Assembly: GCF_040183065.1 (NCBI RefSeq)
Contig: NC_091119.1
Span: 103,427,274-103,491,273, forward strand
Source: Periplaneta americana
Lineage: Eukaryota > Arthropoda > Insecta > Blattodea > Blattidae
Length of the DNA stretch: 64,000 nucleotides
Direction of reading: 5' to 3'
Below the pieces are notes generated by a model that saw only the letters and a program-made list of their open reading frames with translations, searched no databases and was not told the DNA's origin. Numbering within the stretch: the stretch's first letter is position 1; each line of letters opens with the position of its first letter. Shown here piece after piece: positions 30,242-42,172 of this stretch. Made by a program: the position numbers and the translations under genes.

Positions 30242-31983
30242 ATGCCTCGATCAAGTAACAGAGTGTTTAAAAAGCGAGTCTATTGGAAGAAAAGGTCTGA
30301 ACTGAATGGTAGTGAAGCCAGTAGTGATGTATTATCATCTCCTATTGTGACTCCTGGGCCATCTAACCTCCAGACCATTCCTGCAACTCCAACCTCTTCT
30401 CTGAAAAAACTGAACCCAGTAAAGGAGAAGTATGATGAAGTTACTAAGGGTACTGAACAGTTTGAAATTATAGATTATCAATTCTGTGTGAGGTTTTTTT
30501 CAAATAATGTGTTGTGTAAAGGCTGTGCAGCAAGTGGCATGGAACTAATTGTAAATAAACATGTGGGTGTTGCAGCAGAATTAAAATTAGTCTGTAAGCC
30601 TTGTAATCATAGTGTATGTTTTTCTTCTTCAACTATGAGTAATTCACAAGATGGGAAAAATATGTACAGTTCAAATATAAGGTTAGTTTATGGTCTGCGT
30701 TCCATTGGCAGAGGAAAGGCAAGTGGAGACATGTTGTGTGGAATCATGATTTGCCTGCTCCGCCTTCAAAATTTGATGAGTATAATTATATATTGGGGTC
30801 TGCAGCTGAAAATATAGCTCTTGAATGTATAAGAGAAGCTCTAGAGGAGGCAGTTTCAGAAAATAATAATATTAGAGACATTAGTATAGCCCTGAATGGC
30901 ACATGGCAGAAGCGAGGCCATACGTCTAACAACGGTGTAGTGACAGCTACTAGTGTGGACAGTGGGAAAGTAGTTGATGTGGCAATCATGTTAAAATTCT
31001 GTAGGTGTCCAGAAAGATTGAAAATGATACATGAAGAGAAGTGCACTGCAAACTATAGTGGAACAAGTGGTGGAATGGAAGTAGCCGGAGTGAGAAAAAT
31101 TTTTCAACATTCCGAGGAGTGGTACAAAGTGCGGTAAACAAATTACTTAGGGGATGGTGACTCCAAAGCATACAATGAAGTTAATAAAATGAAACCTTAT
31201 GGAAATAATGTAAACATTGCAAAATTAGAGTGTGTGGGGCACGTGCAGAAGCAAATGGGGTCCCGTTTGAGAAGATTGAAGACGTCATTGAAGGGGAGTC
31301 ATTTGAGCGATGGTAAGTCTATAAGTGGCAAGAATAGACTCACAGATTCTGCAATTGACAGACTACAAAATTATTATGGCCTTGCAATAAGGCAGAATGT
31401 TGACAGTGTAGAAAACATGAAAAAAGCTGTTTGGGCAGTATATTTTCATACACTGTCAACAAATATAGAACCAAGTCATGAACGGTGTCCAGATGGTGCA
31501 GACAGTTGGTGTAAATTCAATAAAGGAAAGGTAACAGGAGTTAATTACAGTCATCCACACAGTTTGCCTCGTGCCATTATGAACGAAATAAAGCCAATTT
31601 TCAGAGATTTAGCTTATCCTGATCTTCTGAAAAAATGTCTGCATGGCCGGACACAGAATCCCAATGAATGTGTAAATAGTCGCATCCCCGAAACTGTTTT
31701 TGTAGGGATAAACACACTCCATTTCGGAGTCTTTGATGCTGTAGCCACATTCAACCAGGGAAATGATACAAAGTGTCAAGTGCTACAGTCATTAGGTTTA
31801 GATGTTGGTGAAAACACTGTCGCGGCAATATGGCAAATCGACAAGAAAAGGCTCCAAAATGCAGAAACCAAGATGTCTCACTTCTTCAGAAGGGCCCAAC
31901 AGCACAGAGGTACTAAAAGAAAGGTAGCAATGGAAAATGAAGAGAATGAAGATGATCCTATAAGGGAAGACCAGGTAACTTGA
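30242..31983 (+). pseudogene. Mutator-like transposase pseudogene
   Basis: From MPRSSNRVFKKRVYWKKRSE the protein shows an N-terminal Ser/Pro-rich region, a zinc-binding-like CKGCAASG ... CKPCNHSV, then RLVYGLRSIGRGKASGDMLC. A frameshift near 30740 leads to APPSKFDEYNYILGSAAENI, ISIALNGTWQKRGHTSNNGV, ANYSGTSGGMEVAGV. A stop at 31135 replaces a tyrosine before TNYLGDGDSKAYNEV, and the rest follows: ECVGHVQKQMGSRLRRLK, RLQNYYGLAIRQN. G-T-W-x-K-R-G and Y-L-G-D-G-D-S are hallmarks of the Mutator-like transposase domain; the Asp residues are candidate catalytic ones. The length, about 580 codons, is near complete. One frameshift and one stop inactivate it. I start at the ATG at 30242. Confidence 0.85.
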
Positions 31984-32501
31984 TACCCTAAGGGTGAAAC
32001 CTAACCATTTTTCCCCCATTACTACAAATGCTAGTGGATTATGGTGATTTTCTAGTTTGAAGGTTGAATTTTCTTTTGCCAACTTCGTTTCGAATTTCGA
32101 TACGGACAAATACTATAAATGGTAGTGATTTTGTAACCGGTATGTTGGCAGCTGAGGCAAATATCGACAATATTTGCCGGTACTGGAGTTCCATGAAATT
32201 AAAATTGTACTAGATTTCTCAGCCGGTTACTGGAAGATAGTGAAATTCGAACTTATTAATAATTAATTAATATTAGTATTAATATTAATACATAATAGTT
32301 ATGTTATGTGTTGCGTTGTGGTTATAATTCAAGAATAGTCAGATAAGTACGAATGAATGTAATATACTTGGGCGTGATAATGCACGTGGGTAATGGATAG
32401 AAATATTATTTCAAATTTTAATGAATTTCTTTCGTGTTTAGATTTTTATTACTATGTCAAAAAAATGAAATAGTGTTGCAGTGACTCCTCCAAGGAAGAA
32501 A
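31984..32501. other. 3' flank of the Mutator-like gene, noncoding
   Basis: Only AT-rich sequence. An imperfect inverted CAAATAT-CGACA-ATATTTGCCGG hairpin lies near 32158-32182. The border between the Mutator-like element and the next gene could not be placed. Confidence 0.35.
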
Positions 32502-34986
32502 ATGTGTGGCATTCAGAGTACGCTTCAGAAATCTGTAGTTCACGTGTATAATGAGTTGAAGAAAGAAGATAATGAAGAAGGAATTATGCTAACGGAGACA
32601 GCAATTACAACCAGAATAGGACAATTATTAGGAGTAAGTATTCTTAAGCATACATTTCAAAGTGGTATTCAGTTTTAGGAGTTTGCACTAATAATTTCAT
32701 GATTGTGGGCAAACAAAACAAATTTTTAGGTTAGGCCTAATGTTTAATCAAGTCAGTGATTTTCATATTGCCAAACTAAATACATTTAAGATACTGTAAT
32801 ACTGCAGTAGGTGATAGCTTAAATACATTTACAAATTAGACGAACAAGTAATCAAACAGCACGAAAGTAAATTTCCAGTTTTCTCTTTTGGTATTAAATT
32901 AACCGTTCAGATCACAATTTACATGCCACATCGGCCGAAGAAAATACAAGTCATATTGTAATTATTAACTTGATATTGCAGCAAATATTACATGAATGTT
33001 GGCCTGTTATGGTGCTTAAAAATAATTCAGTTTTATATAATAACTATATAACATACTCTATAAAGCATAGGAGCGTTGACTCTGGCTGAATAATTTATTC
33101 ATGACTGGTCTAAGTAATATTAAATATGGTGTTTCTTCAGAAAAGCTACCCCACCCAAAGTACTTGTTAAGATATAACACTCGAGAGGACGAGGACGCAC
33201 TACTGGGAAACTAACCATTTCTCTTCGTCCTGGACCTCTCGCATGTTATATTGGTAATTAGTAACAAGTTTGAGGGAGGGACTACAACAATGCATTAGAA
33301 TATACAGGTAAGTGTCAAAGGATTTTTGTGCTGAAAGTATTTGTGGCTGTGCACTAAAACCACGTGTTCATCACTATGTAAATATCACAGAAATCAATTA
33401 AACAAAATAAAATTATGCCTTCTTTGGTGTAGCTTTTCTGGAGAATTACCTAAATATTAGCCTACTTAAACCTATCGTAGACCCAACCTAACATGTTGAT
33501 CATTTTCTATTCATATAGCTGTAAATGTTGGTATTATGCATGAATTTTATGATATAACAATTTTTAGAAGTATTATGTTATTGTTTGTTATTACAGCTTG
33601 GCTTAACTACAGCCACGAAAGTGATAAATTCACACAAGGGGACCCCACTCGTGACACCAGGAAAACATAGACTACGTAAACATCCAGTGACTGATGCTGA
33701 TGATTTTACGAAAGATGCAATTGCGAGATTTATTTATGACAAGTTACATAAAGGTAGGGAAGTTACAGGAATTATTGTGTTGATTTATGCAATGTAATTC
33801 TGATATTAGTCATAGGCCTATGTATAAAAATATGGCATAATTTTCATTTACTGTTACAGGGAAGTACTAACAGCAGCAAAAGTTCTGGAACATATGAATG
33901 ATGATTATGAAACATATTTATTTAGAGTATCCTTATCATCGGTGAAAAAAATTTTGAAAGAGATGAAATTTCTATGGAGCAAAGGGGATCCTTATACACA
34001 TGTATGAGAAAGTGATGTTATTCGTTTTTAAGAGAATATATAAGAAATGTGGAGCGTGAGAACCCTAAACCCGTAGTATTCTTGGATGAGACTTGGATTT
34101 TTATGAATGGTAAATTTCAATGTATTGTGAGACATTGAGTGATTGAATTTTTTACTAACAAATAGATTAACACTTATGTGGAATATGAAATTGCAATTAA
34201 TATAGGCTACTAGTAATGAATTCAGGTGGGAACAACATGTTTTGCAATTAATAGTTTCATATTATAACTAGAGGTTAGTTATAAAATTCTTGAACGGTTT
34301 TCCTGTCTTTAAAATTTTTGTGTCTCTTAGAGTGTCAATGTGAATTGCTTTTCTCTCTCTGTTTTTTTAAGTATGATCACCCACTTATTCATGAAATAAA
34401 CCAGGTGAAGTTTCCAGTGACATGAATGGTGTTATTCATAGACCAACAAATGAGGGTGGAAGATTAGATGCCGGAACGAAAGGTGGATTTATACTCGGTA
34501 AGTTATATTGATTTATATTTTACATAAATTTGGCAAGAGTAATTTTTTAAATCAGGGTACAAAAATATAAAAATTGGTGACTAAATAAAAACGTGGGAAA
34601 GCCTTTCACCAAAGAGGATCTCATGTCGTGTCATGTTATGTTATGTTTTATTTTCTTTATTTAAATGCTGTGAATTCATGTGACGTAATTATATGCCCAG
34701 GTATAATTTTTATTGCAGGTGCTGATTTAATTTTTTCATGCAATTGAAAGAAAAGTCAGGACTACCATAGTGCTATGAATAGCCCTGTAGTTGAGAAGTG
34801 GGTGCAAACACAGTTGTTGACCTGAGAACATTAGGGCAATGCGTTATTGTCATGGATAGTGCTGCATATCATAGCAGACTTGTGAAAAATCAGCCAACAA
34901 CAAAATGGAGGAAAGAACAGCTACTGGTGATTGCAACTGAATATAATAGATTTGTTGTACTAAATGATAAGAGTTGTACTAAATGA
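32502..34986 (+). pseudogene. Intron-bearing DDE_3/IS630-like transposase pseudogene
   Basis: Five blocks with GT-AG borders encode consecutive pieces of one transposase: 32502-32633 (TETAITTRIGQLLG), 33597-33753 (TPGKHRLRKHPVTDADDF), 33860-34109 (VLEHMNDDYETYLF ... PKPVVFLDETWIFMN), 34405-34497 (SDMNGVIHRPTNEGGRLDAG), 34719 onward (ADLIFSCN, QDYHSAMNSPVVEKW, CVIVMDSAAYHSRLVKNQPT). FLDETW and VIVMD(S/N)A-YHS are the first and second catalytic Asp blocks of the DDE_3 superfamily. Reading phase agrees at three of four junctions. Frameshifts in block three, stops in block five and loss of the third catalytic residue make it a pseudogene. It may be an intron-containing transposon or a decayed host gene derived from one. 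Confidence 0.75.
33135..33443. mobile_element. Fold-back MITE in intron 1
   Basis: CTTCAGAAAAGCTAC at the left pairs with GTAGCTTTTCTGGAG at the right. Inside lies another inverted pair, GATATAACACTCGAGAGGAC / CCTCTCGCATGTTATAT, forming a second stem. The target duplication is unclear. Confidence 0.6.
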
Positions 34987-35052
34987 TAAGAGTTGATGGT
35001 GTGAAATCACCTTTTGATATTACATTGCAATATTAATTTCCATACTTTACAG

Positions 35053-35055
<3 letters not shown>

Positions 35056-35107
<52 letters not shown>

Positions 35108-35110
35108 CTT

Positions 35111-35170
<60 letters not shown>
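35056..35170. repeat. ATT and CTA microsatellites
   Basis: About seventeen ATT units are followed directly by about twenty CTA/ACT units. The leucine-rich open frame across them is an artefact of the repeat. Confidence 0.95.
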
Positions 35171-35172
<2 letters not shown>

Positions 35173-35627
35173 ATAGATGCTACTTTTTTCTTTCAGGTGA
35201 AATTGAATCTACATAAGAATCCTAAAACAACAGAGCCTTGCCAATTACTGTTCTGAAGCGGCCTTGTCTTATGTGTTGTGTCTATATACAATTAATTCTT
35301 TCAGTTTTTTTTCCCCTTTAATGTAATGAAGTTGTTGGTTGATTGATACCAAGTGTTCAGCAGTTGATGTCATTTGTTATCTTGCACTCCAATATTTAAC
35401 CAGATGATTGAAAGCTGTGTAAAGTTAAACAGTCAAGACAATGATCCATATCTTCATTGAGATTTCAGAAATGGCATGGGGAGATTCTGAAATATCAGTT
35501 CTTTGTAAATATTTGAGACAATCATGGCCTGTGATAATATGAGTACTGCCACTGTAGATTTTCATAGAAGTTCAGTTATTAAATTAGGTGTATTATTTTT
35601 ACTATGTATTGTACTATATTTTTGTTT
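35171..35627. repeat. Noncoding, part of a dispersed repeat
   Basis: TTGCACTCCAATATTTRA at 35382 also occurs at 45832 inside the repeat at 45769-46380, so part of this stretch is a diverged member of the same family. CAG followed by GTGAAATTGAATC at 35200 could be one further exon of the DDE_3 gene but has no recognisable content. Confidence 0.45.
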
Positions 35628-35905
35628 CGCTTAATTGATGAATTATATATGCTGTAAATTGAATAGTAGACTGTAGGTCTATAGCTTAACTGATGAATTG
35701 TATGTGCTGTAAATTAAATAGTAGGCTGTATACCACAAGTGATGAATTGTTTATGCTTGTAATGTGAAGTAATTTGCATGATATTTATTATCAGTTTCTG
35801 TATATTTCAACTGATTGAATTGTTTATACTTTTAAATTGAATTAACTTGCTTGCTATGTATTATATTTTATAGCTTAACTGATGAATAATTGTTTAGGTT
35901 TGTCA
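35628..35905. repeat. Degenerate minisatellite
   Basis: Units of about 55-60 bp on the plan AGCTTAACTGATGAATTGT then ATGCTGTAAATTGAATAGTA are repeated four to five times with decay. Confidence 0.6.
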
Positions 35906-35944
35906 ATTTAATAATCTGAGTGCCATGTACTTCATATTTTTAGT

Positions 35945-36190
35945 GGAGCCACCAATGTAGCTTAGTCGGTAGACTCGTTGGCCTGCAAATTCAGAGCTGC
36001 ACTCGAGGGTAGTTTGGATCCCCCATTTGGTCTGATTAGTTGGTTTCTTCTGAGGATTTTCCTCCATCTTGGAGCAGACGCTGGATGGCCTATTGCAATT
36101 TTTTCATTTGCTTTAGAATCATTCCGATTTTTGTTACCACATTGTCATGTTCTGATCTTGTTATTCTTTTAACAGTGTGGTAAGATGCAG
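35945..36190 (+). mobile_element. tRNA-derived SINE remnant
   Basis: A tRNA-like head has A box TGTAGCTTAGTCGGTAGAC and a B-box-like GGTAGTTTGGATCCC, followed by GGTTTCTTCTGAGGATTTTC and GACGCTGGATGGCC like the 3' body of the SINE at 49417. It is diverged and no target duplication was found. Confidence 0.65.
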
Positions 36191-36229
36191 GTATAGATAA
36201 CCTTACAGTAATTTTGCTACCTTTCAGCT

Positions 36230-37690
36230 ACCTCATTACCTCCCACTCCATAAAGTTCATGGATCCACGGAACTACCAGTCGTCGATGTAATTCGACCAT
36301 TTTGCTTAGAATATTAAAACACTGTAAAATATTGAGATTTCATGCTGTTACGTCCATTACTGCAGCAAGAACATCTGATTTTGAATCTGATAGTATGACA
36401 GCCTTCTCAGATTTATGAAGTCGATACTGGAGATTTTGTAAGCTTAAAAGTGTATCTAAATTTTCACTATCAAAATTAGTCAGTGTTTGAAGTTAGTTAG
36501 TTAGTTAGTTAGTTAGTGGCGTTTAAAAAGGACGCGTCAGCTACTATGGCTATTTGCGCCCTTATCTAAAATCTTTCACTAAACACAAACACAATACAAT
36601 AACCAGAATGTTTAAAAAGCTAAAAAGCGTTGTCACGGTTAAAATGGGGCAAACAAGTATTTGAATATAATTCCCTGTAAAAGGGAATATACTGGTATTG
36701 TACTACAACACCACTACATCTATGGCTTGGTAAACAGGATCCATCTATAAAAAATACTGTATGTAGTCACTCACTGACCAGATCATTTATCGTTTCTAAT
36801 GATTTTTAAAATGTCTGGAGAAGTATCACATTTCTTAACATCATCTGTTAAAGTTAACTTATATACTATTCATTTTGAAATAACTTGGGATTGTGTTTTA
36901 TTAGTAAAGTTTCCCTTAATTGAGCAAGTTTGAGTTCTCCAAGTAGAGTCAAAAAGTCTGTTGGGATTTTGGCTCAGTTTATTAATATTTGTGGACTGTG
37001 ATTTTTTGTTCTAGACAACCATATTATCTGCAAATGATGAGATTATCATAAGATCTATTTCTTTAGTTAGACCATCGACATTAATATTGGAAAATGTATT
37101 CCTGAAAACAACAATGTGGGAAGCCCAGATGAATCTGTCTCTATTTACATATTTGTGACAATGAATCAAATAATCAAGTCACTGACCCAGTGTAACACTT
37201 TATCATGGACACCCTAAGTTTGCAATTTCTTAAGTGATTTATATCTACAGAGCCATATGATCCTTGAAAATAAATTAAAATTGTTAAGTTGTTTTGTTTT
37301 CTGTTTAAAATATCTTTAATATCTTGACTAAAATTTAAAATCTGTCCATTTGTTGAATGCAATTCTCTAATGTCAACCCAATAAAATGAAAGTTAGTTAC
37401 TAGATTCCAGGAACCAATTCAATCTATGAAATCATCTCTTCCATAATTTTGGCTATCATACTAGTAAGTGGTATCTGTCGATAACTCGAAAAGATATTAG
37501 TTGAATAATTGCTTTTCAAAATTGATGTTATGATAGATTTTCTCCAGACAGATATTGTATTTTAGATGAGATTACAAGATAAAAGTAGTGAGTTTGCTTG
37601 TTTGCCAACATGTTTAAGAAAATCAGCATGTGTATTGTCTGGACTTGGAGATGTTTTGGGTCTTATGTTATTAAATTAATAGTAATATTC
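36230..37690 (-). pseudogene. Decayed minus-strand LINE with RT and RNase H
   Basis: On the minus strand, from 37680 down: TSPSPDNTHADFLKHVGKQA, then W-R-K-S-I-I and SYRQIPLTSMIAKIMEEMIS (reverse transcriptase fingers), and FGD/HHL-type palm remnants near 37040 in degraded form. Further down come FIDGSCLPSHRCSGV (RNase H start), AVILSDSKSDVLAAV and VPWIHELYGVGGNEV (RNase H middle and end). Stops are frequent. The order RT then RNase H again fits an I/Jockey-type LINE. A short repeat is inserted at 36488-36680. Confidence 0.65.
36488..36680. repeat. GTTA-repeat-tailed short element
   Basis: An AGTT tetranucleotide run (36491-36515) opens a block containing GGCGTTTAAAAAGGACGCGT and GGCTATTTGCGCCCTTATC that is unrelated to the surrounding LINE. 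I remember this as a dispersed short repeat in insects; its ends are not resolved. Confidence 0.5.
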
Positions 37691-40599
37691 AGTTCTTGAT
37701 TAAATATTGTTATATAAAGTAGATAGTAGATTTAATATTTCTTTCAGTTTTTCCTTAATAGTCTGACGTACACAGATAAAACTAACAACCACACCACCAA
37801 CTAATCTAATAGAAATTGAAATATAATTAAATGTAGAAAAAGTAATTAAAATTATAAATACACGTAATAAACCATACCCCCTAATTTCAACAATATACTA
37901 TTTTATTCCCTTTTACAGCTTGTAGATAATTATTAATTATAGTTATTACTTATTAGCATAATATTTATTGAACTTATTGGCTATTTCACTTCGTTTGAAA
38001 GAAGTTATTGTGTACAAAAAGCATTTTTTGATGATCGTTTCATGCTGTATGTTGTGTATAAATCTATGATTTCTGGCCATCTGTTCTGTGTAATCCATCT
38101 TTTGTATAGAATTAATAAAATATTCTTTTGGTAGTAATTATTTTATTAATTGAGTATTTAATTTTCACCAGCTCACATTTCTTGAATCATTTGCTTTTTC
38201 TTATTTAAATTTAGGACACAAGAGCCAAAAAGAGACTTCACAGTTATGTATCATACATTTTTTCAATGACAGACGTGGAGTTGCAGAAATAATAAGTGTA
38301 AGTGTAGCATTATTAAGCAATTTACAAACAAATGAAATCTTTAAAAAGGTATCTAGAAGTGAAATTACTTATGGCTTCTAAGGACCAAAATTATTTTTGT
38401 AAGTTGATTTATTATTATTTCAGTTTTAGCATAGTTGTATTATCCATTTCCTTACTAATTTCAAAAGATAATCAGAAGTTCATTCGAATTCCAACCAAAA
38501 GTCAATTGGTTATTAATTTATCTACCTTTAGGAAGTACAGTATATGTACGCTGGAATCTTTGAAGTGAAGTGACAATAATTTAATTGGTCTTGGAACAGA
38601 TTTGATTCTTGAATATTATATACTATACTTTGTTGTATATTTACGTCTAGTAACCTATTAATGCTAATACTAATACTAATGTAAAGGAATAAAAGAATAG
38701 AACATAGCAATACATTTCTCATTATTATTGAAACTATTTAGAATAACCTTCCAACATTAAGGTAAAGTACGGTGAGTAAAGAAGTCATTCAGTACATAGG
38801 ATCGTGATTTTACTACATGTGGTGATATCTGGTAACAGTTGGCAACACTGACAAGGCGGAAATATTTGCTGTTTGGGAACTGAACTTACGTGATCCTCAC
38901 TATAGCTATGGTGCAGGCTTGTTTTGATGACAAAACTTTAGAGCTCATTTTCCTTAAGTTGAATTTTTTTTTTACAAAGGGAACATTTTCTCAGCTTCTA
39001 CTCATTGTAGGGAGCTGAAATTTTTAGGATTCATTCATGCATGTGTTCTAAATATGCCAGAACTCTTGTTTCTTAATTTGGTGAGAATTTTAAGTATGTT
39101 ACTGAGAAGTGTGTGCTGTAAAATGTAGAAAAAAATTTAACATTACAAAAAAATTTATATCTAATACAATTAACTGAATATTTTAAAAACAATGAATTTA
39201 GCAGTAAGCCATGGCATATAGGTATTAGCTGTAAAAATTTCACAATCCTATTCCGAATAGTTTATGAGTAAATGTACCTTATATTTCCTCTAGTTTAACA
39301 TTATCGAGATAGGGTATTCCATTCCCCCTTTATGGAATTATCTGAATGCTTTACATTGTTTTCGACAAGGTAAGAACAAGATTATTATACAGTTATATGA
39401 CAGAGTGAAGGCATTTAATATGAAATCACCTCTAATTGTGGAATGTTAGCTTAACTAAAAGGATAAGTTACAGCACATTTTTCAAAATTAACAACGATAT
39501 AGGCATACTAGTTTCTTAAGACTTTGGATTTCGAAGAATATATTCACACATCATGCGATCTGCGCCAGGAATTTGATTCTAGATTTAAGGACTAGGAAAA
39601 TTTTCAATTTGATTTTCGATTATTATTTGTAATTGAAACTTATTGATTTACTTTACGATAGTGAATTGAAGGGCAAATATAAAAATAAAAGAAGTTATCT
39701 GACTTTTATATGAACTTTTCATGTGTTAGATTTCGCCGATTGTACAGGCATGCATTTTTGGATTCACATATCTGTGCGAACAGTAATTTTTTCGTATGAT
39801 GAAGATAAACAAGCCATGTCATGGAAACCACATATCAGATCACAACTTAAAATGTGCTGTCACATTATGCGCTATACAAACAATAGTTCCAAACGTTGAG
39901 AAATTGCTGAGGGAAAAGAGAATTAAACAATCCTGAAAAATCAGAGCTAATGCCAGTGTTGAGTGAACTAATTTGTACATTACTATTCCTAAGGTTTGTA
40001 AAATATGTTTTGTTCAACATTTTCTTTAACAGAAGCAGTTTATACATTTACAGTAATTGCCATGCATTGCCCGAATAATTAACATGAAATGTGTATTACA
40101 TTTCTGAAAGTAATTATAAATTTATTAACTTCTAACTTTGTTGAAAATAGACTACAATGTTTTTTTTTTTTTTTTTTTTTCAAATTGCTTAAGATAGTTT
40201 ATTTAGTTATATCTATTCAGCCCGTATCTTTTTTCATCAGAAAACAATCATAAACCTATGCAGTAAATTCATATTGTGGTCCCGCCGCTGAACGTCTTAC
40301 CTGCCCTGTTACGACTTTCCGCGGGCGAGCGGGCAAGGCTTGATGACGACACAGTGCTCTGAGTTGAGGACCACTGGCCTAGGGACTGGACCAACAACAA
40401 TATATCACCTGTACAATATAAGTACAACATTCTTATAAAAATATGCAACATTCAGAAAGGTAAACATTACATTGCAACCAGACTTGCAATCAAAGTTCAT
40501 GCTGTAAACATGCCGCATTCCTATGTGGGCTATACTTTGTAATTTGGATGTAACTTGGGTGCACAACCCGAGTCCGTAGCTTCAATAAAATCGATTAGG
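37691..40599. other. Long stretch without a supported gene
   Basis: AT-rich. I noted a possible spliced block near 38217-38300 with weak coding content, the GGGGGAATGGAAT inverted partner at 39315-39330, a 23-base T run at 40160-40182, and a GC-rich patch at 40280-40380 ending GAGGACCACTGGCCTAG that looks like one end of a hAT element whose other end is not visible. Confidence 0.4.
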
Positions 40600-40607
40600 C
40601 ACGTTAC

Positions 40608-41780
40608 CAGGGGCGTATTTAGGCCTAGGCAGACTAAGCAGCTGCCTAGGGTGGCTATTACTGATAAATTTTTTTATATTTTTTAAATTTTATTCATAAT
40701 TCTTTAAAAGAATACATGAACTTAAACGCACAATGAAAAAGATATCAATAACATTGGCAACAATCAGTTAAAATTTAATCAACAGTCTGCCAAGGAAAAA
40801 TTATAGTTTTTCAATATTAGTGTCACAATGCAATCATAGCACTTTTTTCAATGTTATGCCCTCTCATCATGAGAGTCTCACGAAATAACATTAAAGAACT
40901 TACTGGTATTATATAATGATACGTTAGGAAGGCAAATCTCGTTGCTCGCAATCATAAGCTTTGTGATGAAATGATGAGAGACGCCGCTCTGTCATAAGAG
41001 TAGCCAGTATCAACACTCAGTAATCCCCATTCAGACTTAAATTGAAAGAAAATATCGCCAGTCATTGTATCAGCCTGATGCTTGGGAGTTCAGTTTAATT
41101 TGAAACGGTAAAGAGTGCAGTTGTTTTGTACCTAGGTGACTTATATTTTAATTTTCATTATAATGAGTGAAAGTCGGAAAAATCTCAGTGGTTCTCAAAC
41201 CAGAAACAACTCTGATTGAGGTTATGGCTGATATGTAAATCTATTATCAGGCAGTTCATCTCATTTGGCGATTTGTGTCAGAGGAAGGACTGCATCTAAA
41301 ATCTGATTAGTGTAATATGTAGCTAGTCAGCGATGTATGCAATGGAGGGGGAAAGGAACTGGTCACCCTACCCAATTATCTCCTGGCCTAGTTGCCTTAT
41401 GAGTGATGCCTTGATGGTGTCACTTGTGGGGTCCAGACCTGTCTTTGAACAGTTGACTAAACAACAATACCAGAAACTCGCGAAAGGACAAGGCAATAAA
41501 AAGAGAGGAAATTGTGAGAAAAAGTGCAAAAATATGTGTTATTTAAAAAACAAACATAGCCAGCTTGGTCCAGTTCGAGTCCAAATAATAATGTGGTGAA
41601 CAGTAGTTACCGAAAATAGTGCAGCGTGTGGTTTATTTTAGTCAGGCGTTTCCGATATTAGAAACAGTAATAATGATGCGGAATCAATTATTTCAGTTGA
41701 TCCAAATGATGCATATAGGGCGAAATAAGGGGCGGAAATAATTTTCTCTGCCTAGAGGCGCCAAGTAAGATTCGCCCCTG
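40608..41780 (+). mobile_element. hAT element with ZMYM-like N-terminus
   Basis: Ends CAGGGGCGTATTTAGGC and CGCCCCTG are inverted, and 8-bp duplications CACGTTAC (40600-40607) and CAAGTTAC (41781-41788) flank them with one mismatch. The remnant coding start at 41163 reads MSESRKNLSGSQTR and then, after a SINE, NSRKDKAIKREEIVRK, which resembles the K-R-K-x-L-S-G start of hAT-derived ZMYM-type proteins. The rest of the transposase is missing. Confidence 0.8.
41208..41468. mobile_element. SINE-like insert, family C, copy 1
   Basis: It is closely related to 57515-57787 (GATTTGTGTCAGAGGAAG, GGCGATGTATGCA, ATTATCTCCTGGC, GACAGTTGACT). A 9-bp duplication ACCAGAAAC (41199-41207 and 41469-41477) flanks it and lies in the hAT coding start. 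The body ends near AACAACAAT. Confidence 0.8.
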
Positions 41781-42172
41781 CAAGTTACACACCAGATGAT
41801 GCAAGAAACATGATGCATGGCACATGGAGCGTGACACATAACGCCATGTTATTTGTTGTAATGTTGTGTGGAGTCATCAGATGGAGATCTTCTGCTATTG
41901 TCAATAATAAGAATGCGAAGATAAAGGCGTAGGTTTCGGATTCATTGGTCCAAAACGTTGAAAATCATGGTACTTGTAGTGTTTTATTGGTAGAGTTAGC
42001 ACAGCATCCAGACAAATTTGCAGAATATTATAGAATGTCCAAAGAATCATTTGAAGATACGACAAACTGTGAATATTCCTAATAGATGGAAAACATGTAT
42101 GAGTATTACACAAGCACATGGACTTTTCACTCCGATTTCTGTTGAAGACTTGGGTAGAAATAGTGTTGGTGC

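Noticed and set aside
35014-35256. Leucine-rich protein
   Set aside because: The open frame is only the translation of ATT and CTA microsatellites.
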